This document shows positions 56,955-64,000 of a stretch of DNA of 64,000 nt, one piece after another. Both the position numbers and the translations under genes were made by a program. The notes beneath the pieces were generated by a model. The model was not told the origin of the DNA. It worked only from the letters and a program-made list of their open reading frames with translations, and did not search any database. This DNA is from an uncultured bacterium (GTDB lineage Bacteria; Fidelibacterota; Marinisomatia; Marinisomatales; UBA1611), in the NCBI GenBank assembly GCA_913020665.1, contig CAJVZI010000001.1, forward strand, positions 1 to 64,000, given 5' to 3'. The first letter of the stretch is position 1; each line of letters starts with the position of its first letter.

Positions 56955-59201
56955 TTATGGACACTCAGCGGGAGATCTCACTAACAGTATATCCAAAGGA
57001 TCACTTGTAGTGATCTCCGGAATCAGTAAGGTTGCTGAGAGGCTTGCCGTAAAATCATCGTATGTACATATATTGGGTGTCTGTGTATCATCAATATTGG
57101 CTAGAGTGCAAAGTGCTTGGTCAAATTCAACCGTAATTCGAGCATATCCATCTTGATCTGTTCTTACAACTGGTTCACAATTGATCATAGAGTATCCATC
57201 CCATTCACCATTGCCTTCCCCTAGATCAAATGTACCCTCTACACCATCCTGTCCAAAATCATCAAATGGCTCTGATACCTCTGAAGTATCTATTAAACCA
57301 TCCCCATCGATATCAAATGCATCATGATTCTGGTTACCTTGGCCCATATCTACCGTTGTGGGATCGTCATCAGCACCATAGTCACGCCATGAAAAACAAC
57401 CATCGCCTGCACCAGCTCCTAATACACCCACATCCTCATAAGCCTCGTATCCTAATTCATACCAAGCATTGACCCCAGTCCCCTGGAATGCAACAGGTGC
57501 ATCGACCACAGGGTTACCATAGAAATCAATGACCAAAGCGCTTATCTGCAGTAAGGCAGGGTTACCATTTAAACTGAAATCCCAATAGGTAGCTTCAGAT
57601 AATAATGATACCTGGCCTGGCAAAAAGAATAAGGTAGCATCTCCTTGGTCTTCATTAATGAAAGACGCCACAGAGTCACCATTCGCACCAAATGTGAGAG
57701 CTCTTACTTGCCCAATATCACCAATGGCATCTGTAGAATAAACTATGTTTGACCTAGCGACACCTGATGTGGCCTGCCCACTTAAAACACCCTCATTATT
57801 CGTATAACTTACACCCTCAACAAATGCATCAATGAGTGTATCTGGTGGTAATGGATTTATAGACCAGTACACATATGTTGAATCCTCAACAGGGTTGTAC
57901 CACCTATCATACACAATCGCAGCGCACTCTGTCTGGTAGAACCCTCCACCGATCGCTTCCGTACTATTTGGATCATACTCCGCTTCAATATGATAGGGAG
58001 CACCCGACGCAATAACCACGGGGACCGTTATACTTTCTAGGGCATCGTTAAGGGAATCACAGATGGATGTTTCTAAAGTATTTGCTGTTGCAATGATCCT
58101 TACAGGTCCAGGTTCTGTGCCACTGTTCAATGAAACCGTTGCAATGCCATTTACTGACTCGACATTCACAGATGTCTGATCTGGACTATTCAAATACGTT
58201 CCCTCCAAGATGGGTTCCAATCTAAAGTTCACAATCACTGGCGTTGTCAAAAGATTACCATTGCTGTCATATATTTCAGCCTTTATATCCGTGGACTCAA
58301 TGCCACCTCCATCTTTTACAACTATTTCACTTGGATTAGAAGACGGTATTTCAATATATGCACATGAACCAACCGCGCTTTCAGTACCTATGACAATCTG
58401 TTTTGATACTGTTACGGTGTCACCCACTGCAGGATGATAAAAAGATGCGTTCACCAAGCCAGGTCCAACATTCTCGCTAAAACTGTACGATTCAAATGTT
58501 GTATTTACCATGCCCGTGGCATCAGTATAACACGTGTCACCGCATTCTATGCTACCATTAGCTGATTCTATATTCAATAATACTCCCACAAGATCATGAC
58601 CATAAGCATTTTGAAGTAGCACGTCATAGGGGCTACTTGCACCAAGATCGATCTGAGCATCTGCAGTGATATTCATGGTATAAGGCCATACCTGCTCTTT
58701 CTGGCTAAAAATTGAGAATTCCACATTGTCGATAATATCCTCAGTATACTTAACAGTAATGATCGCTCCGGAAGATGCAGTGGTCTCGATCTTTTCTGCA
58801 CCATTACCTGGAGTGAAACGAGCATATGCATACCCGTTCCCACCCATATCAGGGAAACCAAATTCTTTGAAGTTCGGTACATATTTTGTCGATGGATCAC
58901 TTGTGTCAAACGAACCTTCTGTATCTGAAGAGAATTGCAGTGATTTTCCATTTACTCCGGCACCATCTGCGTCCAATAGTCTTGCTATCACAATAACAGA
59001 GGTTTTTGCACTCGCATCAGATAAGACCTCTCCAACTATCGTAGGATTAGAGGTCTCACCATGCACAAAAACATGTGCTAAAGACAATGAACCTGTCTCA
59101 ACTGCAGTGTCTACTTGGGAAGGCAAACGATCATCGCACGATAAAGTGAAGATCGAAATAGAAAGAATCGATATAACACTAATAATTCTTGAATAATGCA
59201 T
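56955..59201 (-). CDS. Large Ig-like (Big_1-type) lipoprotein in the pilus operon
   Basis: About 748 residues from the ATG at 59201, chosen for its AAGGAGA ribosome-binding site and the signal sequence ending in lipobox TLSC (Cys21); upstream in-frame ATGs to 59285 overlap pilQ. Repeated beta modules show GGVGxx-(S)-DATG-like turns (for example NGKSLQFSSD, DATGMVNTTF, TNNEGVLSGQ, DQDGYARITVEFD), typical of bacterial Ig-like/invasin domains. An Asp-rich DIDGDGLIDTSEV stretch (about 625-645) looks like a calcium loop. It lies between pilQ and pilB; role unknown. Confidence 0.75.
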   Translation of the reverse strand: MHYSRIISVISILSISIFTLSCDDRLPSQVDTAVETGSLSLAHVFVHGETSNPTIVGEVLSDASAKTSVIVIARLLDADGAGVNGKSLQFSSDTEGSFDTSDPSTKYVPNFKEFGFPDMGGNGYAYARFTPGNGAEKIETTASSGAIITVKYTEDIIDNVEFSIFSQKEQVWPYTMNITADAQIDLGASSPYDVLLQNAYGHDLVGVLLNIESANGSIECGDTCYTDATGMVNTTFESYSFSENVGPGLVNASFYHPAVGDTVTVSKQIVIGTESAVGSCAYIEIPSSNPSEIVVKDGGGIESTDIKAEIYDSNGNLLTTPVIVNFRLEPILEGTYLNSPDQTSVNVESVNGIATVSLNSGTEPGPVRIIATANTLETSICDSLNDALESITVPVVIASGAPYHIEAEYDPNSTEAIGGGFYQTECAAIVYDRWYNPVEDSTYVYWSINPLPPDTLIDAFVEGVSYTNNEGVLSGQATSGVARSNIVYSTDAIGDIGQVRALTFGANGDSVASFINEDQGDATLFFLPGQVSLLSEATYWDFSLNGNPALLQISALVIDFYGNPVVDAPVAFQGTGVNAWYELGYEAYEDVGVLGAGAGDGCFSWRDYGADDDPTTVDMGQGNQNHDAFDIDGDGLIDTSEVSEPFDDFGQDGVEGTFDLGEGNGEWDGYSMINCEPVVRTDQDGYARITVEFDQALCTLANIDDTQTPNICTYDDFTASLSATLLIPEITTSDPLDILLVRSPAECP

Positions 59202-59202
59202 G

Positions 59203-60672
59203 CTATTCTCCTTTACCTTGGTCTGCTTCAGAACCATTTGTCTCTTCATTGGTATCATTAGCTGGGCCAGACCCATTAGTTTCATTTTTTTCTAGTAAGG
59301 ACCTAGTGACATAGTCTTCATATTCAGCAACCTCTTTGGATTTTACTATTCCTGTATAAGCGTCCTGAATGATCTTTGGTGTGATCTGTATTACGAGATC
59401 GGTCTTTCGTTCAATCACGCCCCTTGATGTAAACAATTTGCTTCCTATTATTGGGATCTTATGCAATATTGGCACCTTATAGGTTGTTTGTTTTTTATCG
59501 TTACTTAAAAGGCCACCGATGACAATGGATTCCCCATCTTTTACCCTTATAGTAGTAGATGATGTTCTGCTCTTAACTCTTGGTATATTAGCATCTGGAC
59601 CGATAAATTCAAATATCGTGGATACCTCAGGCTCAACTTTTACCGTAATATAACCATCGGTATTCACGGTAGGTAAAATATTAAGTTTTATCCCAACCTC
59701 TTCCTTTTGAACCTGTACCTGACCACCTACTCCACCAGAGCTTAAAATATATGGTACGATGTCCACAAGTTTGATATTGGCCTCTCTTCCGTTGATCGTT
59801 GTCAGCCTTGAGTCAGCTAGAACTTCTGCTTTATTATTTCTTAATAACATATCCAGGGTGAGGTCAAATGCCGTGAGCTGCCTACTGAAATATCTTGGAA
59901 TTATGGCTGTCTCATCCTTCTTTTTACTTAATCTATTAAATCCCATTGTAGCCGGCTTCTGCCCTATTGTTTGATCATCGGGCACAATAGAACCTCCACC
60001 CTCTTCAAGCGGCACCCCATTCTCTGCAAGGATGGTACTGTAGCTTGATATCCTGGACCAATCAAGACCCAACTGTTCTTCAACGTCTGCAGCTACTTCG
60101 ATCAGTCTTGTCTCAAGCATGATCTGTATTGCAGGAACATCAATGCTCTCCACAACCTTTATGATCTCTGCGATCTTTTTTGGAGATGCATTGACCAAAA
60201 GCTTATTCCCTGGAATATCTACCTGTACCTGCTCCGAGATATCCTGCAAAAGGTTTTTTACATCCTCAGCCGAAGCATATTTTAATGTGATCACATATGA
60301 TGTGACGCCTACCTCTTCCTTTAACTTTTTAGGTTCTGCAATTAAAAATGAGTTTCCAACTACCTCATAACTAAGTCCTACAGCCCTGACAACAAGATTG
60401 ATCGCCTGTTCAATAGGAACCTCATCCAAGTGAATGGATACTTTATCCTGCTTGTTCACATTTGGGTCAGTAACAATGTTATAGCCACTCTCTTTTGCCA
60501 AAATAGCAAGAATACTTGGCAAGAATGCGTCCTCTGCATGGACCGTGATCAGGGTATTATCATCTTCCGCTTCACCTGCACCTGACTGCCCGTGGATCGG
60601 TTGCATTGTGTTGATCAGAATGAAGCAACATGCTACAATATTCAAAAATCTCATATTAAGCTTTATATTCAT
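59203..60672 (-). CDS. pilQ: Type IV pilus secretin PilQ (short form)
   Basis: 489 residues. A signal peptide (about 1-28) is followed by an STN module (about 42-110), one N-domain (about 120-190) and the C-terminal secretin domain, with the VPILHKIPIIGSKLF(T/S) signature and ITPKII. The final 30 residues are Glu/Asn/Gly-rich and disordered. It forms the outer-membrane ring. Shorter than typical PilQ (no AMIN repeats). It stops 17 bp after the pilP-like gene's end and 1 bp before the Ig lipoprotein start. Confidence 0.9.
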   Translation of the reverse strand: MNIKLNMRFLNIVACCFILINTMQPIHGQSGAGEAEDDNTLITVHAEDAFLPSILAILAKESGYNIVTDPNVNKQDKVSIHLDEVPIEQAINLVVRAVGLSYEVVGNSFLIAEPKKLKEEVGVTSYVITLKYASAEDVKNLLQDISEQVQVDIPGNKLLVNASPKKIAEIIKVVESIDVPAIQIMLETRLIEVAADVEEQLGLDWSRISSYSTILAENGVPLEEGGGSIVPDDQTIGQKPATMGFNRLSKKKDETAIIPRYFSRQLTAFDLTLDMLLRNNKAEVLADSRLTTINGREANIKLVDIVPYILSSGGVGGQVQVQKEEVGIKLNILPTVNTDGYITVKVEPEVSTIFEFIGPDANIPRVKSRTSSTTIRVKDGESIVIGGLLSNDKKQTTYKVPILHKIPIIGSKLFTSRGVIERKTDLVIQITPKIIQDAYTGIVKSKEVAEYEDYVTRSLLEKNETNGSGPANDTNEETNGSEADQGKGE

Positions 60673-60689
60673 AAGTTTTTCCCACTATC

Positions 60690-61190
60690 CTAAGTTGATG
60701 GCTCATTGCCTGGTGCAGGGTAAGATTTTCTACCACTGCTAGTATTTATTATGACCTTTGTACCGTCAATTTCTTCAACAGTACCAATATTTGGAAGAAC
60801 ATCCCCCACTCCAACGGTAAAGGCCTTCCCTCGATAGTCTATTTGAGCCTGAAAATGATCATCTCTCTGGTAAACAAGAGCGACTCTCACTGCATTTCTA
60901 TTTCGTTTTACTCTTCTACCAGACCCATCTGCTAAAGAGAGCACATTAGTTAGTAACATTGGAGTATTGGTGATATTAAACTTGAATTCACTACGATCTT
61001 CAAGCCTTTCTTCTAAATATGATATAATATTCTCTAACTCTTTGTCTGTACCAAATTGAATATCTTCTGCAGCCTCTTTTAAACGACTGTATTTTTTATT
61101 CATTGGAAAAAGTTTAAAACTAGTAGCAACCAGACTCACGACCGTAAAAGCGACTACAAGATTCCATATGGTAACTGATCTGTCACTCAT
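60690..61190 (-). CDS. PilP-like pilus protein
   Basis: 166 residues. A single N-terminal helix (about 9-27), a charged helix, then a beta domain with VGVGDVLPNIGTVEEIDGTKVII, which resembles the PilP C-terminal domain that bridges PilN/PilO to the PilQ secretin. The sequence match is partial, and the call rests largely on position: it overlaps pilO by 4 bp and precedes pilQ. No lipobox, unlike many PilP. Confidence 0.6.
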   Translation of the reverse strand: MSDRSVTIWNLVVAFTVVSLVATSFKLFPMNKKYSRLKEAAEDIQFGTDKELENIISYLEERLEDRSEFKFNITNTPMLLTNVLSLADGSGRRVKRNRNAVRVALVYQRDDHFQAQIDYRGKAFTVGVGDVLPNIGTVEEIDGTKVIINTSSGRKSYPAPGNEPST

Positions 61191-61762
61191 GATACTACCT
61201 TACTCTTGGATTTTACCAGAGTTATAGTAGATAGATTCACTACAAACTCTTGATATATTAATTTATCTTCATTGGTATTGGCCTTGATCCTCTCTATACC
61301 ATTCTTCACCTCAAACTCATCTATTGTGATCAGCCTCGGTGAACGCTCGATCTCAGAAAGAAATTTTCCAAACTGATCATAAGAACACTCTAGCGTGATG
61401 ATATATGGTGCTTTGAAATAGGTTATCTTATCAATACGTGGTTTGGGTTTTATGCCCAATAGCTTTATATCTAATTCTTCCAGCATATCAGTTAGATTAT
61501 TTAAGAATGGGAGACTAGCATCATCTGCGAGGGAGTCCGCTTTCGATAGCGCCAGGTTTTCTTGAAATAATGTAAATACCCTATCTAATTGACTGGCTAA
61601 GATCTGAGCACTGATCAGATTCTCATTAAGCTCTTGCTGCTCTTCCTCTAGCACTCTGATCTCAAATGGTTTTTCACCGATCAATAAGGATGCGCTTACC
61701 CAATAGGATAAGGTCAATAAGATCATAGATCCGAATAAAATAATATTTCTTTTTTCAGCCAT
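61187..61762 (-). CDS. pilO: Type IV pilus inner-membrane protein PilO
   Basis: 191 residues: one N-terminal helix (about 8-24), a coiled coil (about 35-75) and a ferredoxin-like domain with YIITLECSYDQFGKFLSEIERSPRLITIDEF, the characteristic PilO strand-helix-strand. It forms a heterodimer with PilN in the inner-membrane alignment complex. It overlaps the pilP-like gene by 4 bp. Confidence 0.85.
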   Translation of the reverse strand: MAEKRNIILFGSMILLTLSYWVSASLLIGEKPFEIRVLEEEQQELNENLISAQILASQLDRVFTLFQENLALSKADSLADDASLPFLNNLTDMLEELDIKLLGIKPKPRIDKITYFKAPYIITLECSYDQFGKFLSEIERSPRLITIDEFEVKNGIERIKANTNEDKLIYQEFVVNLSTITLVKSKSKVVS

Positions 61763-61771
61763 ATATTATGT

Positions 61772-62365
61772 TCAGGAAAAATTCTTTTTCCCGCTCCTCT
61801 TAGAACTTGCTTCAATCTCAAACCTAACAATTTCTTGTCCTCTGACATTTACCTTACTATGCCCTACATATTTTATTTTGCTAAAGTTGCTTGAGAATTC
61901 TTTATTGTTGCGCAATGTTTGGACATATTCATCTATGATCTCAAAATCCTTTCTATCCTCAAACGTAAGTGCTATTCCTCTAATCACAAGCTTTTGACGT
62001 TTATACCTGAGACCTGTGATCGCAATATCATCGGGAGTAAGAGTTCCCATTTTTTCTAGATTTTTCGCCCAGAGGAACCTTTCTTGCTCAAGTTCTGCAA
62101 ATGATAGAATATCATCTTTTGAAAGGTTCTTTCCCTGCGACTGGAGTTTATTTATCTCATCTTTTAAGCGTGATATCTCCTTTTCCTTTTTGTCAATAAT
62201 ACCGTCATAACCGGAGCTTATCATCCAGACCCTCACGTTCACACCTAGCAGCAATACGATCAAAACACCAAATACACCCCATCGCACTCGTTCTCGCACC
62301 CTTGCCTGACGCGTTTCTGCACTCTCAGCTTTATTAAGATTGATAACGATATAATGCTTATCCAA
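61772..62365 (-). CDS. pilN: Type IV pilus inner-membrane protein PilN
   Basis: About 197 residues from TTG at 62365. The TTG is preceded by GAGGAGG at the right distance and gives VINLN at the N-terminus, the motif by which PilN binds PilM; it overlaps the pilM stop by 8 bp. An ATG at 62476 would add 37 residues overlapping pilM and bury that motif, so I reject it. One helix (about 28-48) and a coiled coil (about 60-95) follow. Confidence 0.85.
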   Translation of the reverse strand: MDKHYIVINLNKAESAETRQARVRERVRWGVFGVLIVLLLGVNVRVWMISSGYDGIIDKKEKEISRLKDEINKLQSQGKNLSKDDILSFAELEQERFLWAKNLEKMGTLTPDDIAITGLRYKRQKLVIRGIALTFEDRKDFEIIDEYVQTLRNNKEFSSNFSKIKYVGHSKVNVRGQEIVRFEIEASSKRSGKKNFS

Positions 62366-63416
62366 GGTCCATACCTCCTCGTATCCCCAGTCCAAGTGCC
62401 GTTGTATATTGGCTTGGATTAGATATTGAAACATCATCAGCACCATCCATGGAGTCAAATGGGTCAAACACCGCACACTCTATATTTAATTTATCCTTTA
62501 CCACCTCTGAAAGTCCGGGTGTCCCGGCTGCGCCCCCTGTCAGAAATATTTTTAGAAAGAAACTCTGACCGGTCTGTTTTGCATAGAACCGTAGTGAGCG
62601 TCTCATATCCTCTATCAGGTTATCATATACAGTCCTTTCAGCAATGCCCACCTCATTCATATTGTCACTAGTGGAATCACTCTTAGATGCTGAAAGACCA
62701 TCTTTAAACAAAAGGTCCTGCGCTTCAATGTACCCAATTTCCTTCTTTTCAGATAATTCTTTTACAAAATGATGTCCTCCTATGGGCAGGTCTCTAGTAA
62801 AGAACTGCTCACCTTTCCCATATACAACCAGAGTTGAACTTACCGCACCTATATCAAGCATAACGACCAATCCATCATCGGGTATATCTTTTGCAAATGA
62901 AAATGCATTGCTCATTGCTATTGGATTAACATCCACAATGCCAGGCTTCAGACCGCACTCTTTTAATAGATCTATGTGGTTATTTAAAACTCCCTTAGTA
63001 CATGCAACTAGCCCCACATCTATCTTGTCTACCTCTTTCTTATTTGAACCAAGTATCTGGTAATCTATTACCGCATCAGTACCATCCATGGGGATATGCT
63101 TCCTTGCTTCAAATGTCATGGCTGATTCCAATTCATCCGAAGGCATTTCCATAGTAGTGATCTGTTTGATACTCGCAGATGATCCATTGATGCCTGTGAT
63201 CAAACCTTTAGCCTTTCTAGGGTTGAAACCCTGCTGTCTAAAAAGTTCTTTTACTGCCATAACCCAGTGAGAGTGGTCGATCTTCTCTGGATCGTATGTC
63301 GCATTTTGTTCTGGAACCAATCGACATCCGGCATCGATGACCTTGTATCCCGTTTTTGTTTTTTCAGCGGTGACCATTTTCACGTACTGACGTCCAATAT
63401 CTAAACCCAAATACAT
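62358..63416 (-). CDS. pilM: Type IV pilus actin-like ATPase PilM
   Basis: 352 residues with an actin/FtsA-like fold. YLGLDIGRQYVKMV is the phosphate-1 loop; MLDIGAVSSTLVVYG the phosphate-2 loop; FLTGGAAGTPGL the adenosine motif. TFEARKHIPM matches PilM. It binds the cytoplasmic PilN tail. First of the pilM-N-O-P-Q run; it starts 9 bp after the partial gene upstream. Confidence 0.92.
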   Translation of the reverse strand: MYLGLDIGRQYVKMVTAEKTKTGYKVIDAGCRLVPEQNATYDPEKIDHSHWVMAVKELFRQQGFNPRKAKGLITGINGSSASIKQITTMEMPSDELESAMTFEARKHIPMDGTDAVIDYQILGSNKKEVDKIDVGLVACTKGVLNNHIDLLKECGLKPGIVDVNPIAMSNAFSFAKDIPDDGLVVMLDIGAVSSTLVVYGKGEQFFTRDLPIGGHHFVKELSEKKEIGYIEAQDLLFKDGLSASKSDSTSDNMNEVGIAERTVYDNLIEDMRRSLRFYAKQTGQSFFLKIFLTGGAAGTPGLSEVVKDKLNIECAVFDPFDSMDGADDVSISNPSQYTTALGLGIRGGMDLG

Positions 63417-63425
63417 TTCAAATAC

Positions 63426-64000
63426 CTATTCCTGGTTATTGGTTCTTGCTTCACCATATGAAGCCATTTTTAGTATCACTGTATTATTTGTACTTTGTAA
63501 ATCAGGAAAATATGGCGGGGGTTTGAGCTTCAAATTCCAATCATAGTGATAGCTTTTATTATATCCTACACCAGGAGAAACATTATACGGTCCGGGATAA
63601 TTCCTTTTCATATACCCTCTTCTAAATTGTACAATAGAGCCCCACAGGTATACTGTGCCTCTTATGTCATCACTTCCAGTATACACTCCTGACTGATCAT
63701 CTGACCTATAATGATTTCTATGTCCACCACGACCATCAGCTATGATACCATAACCTAATCCATCATTCCAGTCGTGATAATTTGCAAGTGTATTTTGCCA
63801 GTAATGAGAAATAAATCCTCCATTCATGGCAAGAATAGCAGCATTGATCCTGATATGGTTACCATACTGTCCACCTCTAGCGCCATTTGGCCTGGTATTT
63901 GCGATGATCACACTACCGCCAGCTATGAGACCCAGCACATTATTTGTACCACCATCCTGAGGATGGATTACCATACCACTTCCATATGAATCATTATACT
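63426..64000 (-). CDS. C-terminal part of a large protein of unknown function (cut by window edge)
   Basis: The frame is open to position 64000, giving about 190 residues of C-terminus; a Met at residue 9 of this fragment need not be the start. It is rich in Gly, Tyr and Asn, with GSVIIANTRPNGARGGQYGNHIRINAAI and GSIVQFRRGYM. Such text suggests a beta-helical or bactofilin/PilX-like surface protein. In position it heads the pil cluster, so a link to the pilus is plausible but unproven. Confidence 0.6.
   Translation of the reverse strand, partial: YNDSYGSGMVIHPQDGGTNNVLGLIAGGSVIIANTRPNGARGGQYGNHIRINAAILAMNGGFISHYWQNTLANYHDWNDGLGYGIIADGRGGHRNHYRSDDQSGVYTGSDDIRGTVYLWGSIVQFRRGYMKRNYPGPYNVSPGVGYNKSYHYDWNLKLKPPPYFPDLQSTNNTVILKMASYGEARTNNQE

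Noticed and set aside
58726-59196. Long plus-strand open frame (156 codons) opposite the Ig-like lipoprotein
   Set aside because: It is antisense to a well-supported gene, has no start signal or recognisable product, and its composition follows from the opposite strand.
1-64000. CRISPR array, tRNA, rRNA, insertion sequence or prophage
   Set aside because: No regular repeat-spacer pattern, tRNA cloverleaf, rRNA segment, transposase or phage gene was seen on reading both strands; a tRNAscan or profile search could still find a weak case.

Overview
This window is AT-rich bacterial chromosome from a diderm. LPS-core genes (Kdo transferase, heptosyltransferase), TatC, outer-membrane barrels and lipoproteins show two membranes. 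Several secreted proteins end in a type IX secretion (T9SS) type A C-terminal sorting domain, recognisable by a PNP(F) start, an IYDLLG-like strand and a final G-Y-F segment followed by a Lys-rich end. Together with the FCB-like gene content (gingipain-type C25 proteins, PgsB/C/W, a type IV pilus cluster) this points to the Fibrobacteres-Chlorobi-Bacteroidetes superphylum. My best guess is Candidatus Marinimicrobia (SAR406) or a close relative; the phylum is an inference.

Layout. (1) 1-5703: accessory-looking genes on the minus strand. An LPP20-type lipoprotein, a terminator, an orphan lipoprotein and a DUF262/HNH (GmrSD-like) protein are followed by an unusual membrane-bound STAND-like ATPase that runs off the left edge. 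(2) 5802-16806: a compact minus-strand run starting with a Crp/Fnr regulator and continuing meaB, tatC, polyprenyl synthase, two LPS-core glycosyltransferases, an asymmetric ABC ATPase, a CDP-alcohol phosphatidyltransferase, ftsY, rimO and a QEGLA-motif metallopeptidase. (3) rpsT at 16960 on the plus strand with a clear sigma70-like promoter. (4) 17225-31973: a second minus-strand run from an outer-membrane protein and alaS through small proteins, a sodium symporter, a GGR-like flavoprotein, a DinG-type helicase, hutH and guaB. (5) 32062-34389: a plus-strand island of three overlapping genes (secreted protein, 36-residue membrane microprotein, T9SS metalloprotease). (6) 34400-43981: secreted proteolysis genes (propeller protein, M14 carboxypeptidase, C25 protein), a glutaredoxin and a coiled-coil protein. 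(7) 44018-49687: six overlapping genes, pgsB-pgsC-pgsW plus a periplasmic protein, an outer-membrane barrel and a propeller lipoprotein. I read this as a candidate diderm poly-gamma-glutamate (or related polyamide) synthesis and export unit. (8) 49708-64000: a C25 protein with a dockerin tail, then a type IV pilus/type II secretion cluster (pilD-pilC-pilB, an Ig-like lipoprotein, pilQ, pilP-like, pilO, pilN, pilM) and the C-terminal part of an unknown protein cut by the right edge.

Genes are packed tightly. No intergenic gap exceeds about 160 bp, and many neighbours overlap. I saw no rRNA, tRNA, CRISPR array, insertion sequence or phage gene. Two genes (pgsA-like and pilN) appear to start at TTG with good ribosome-binding sites. 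The motif GATC looks about three-fold more common than expected from base composition in hand-counted samples.
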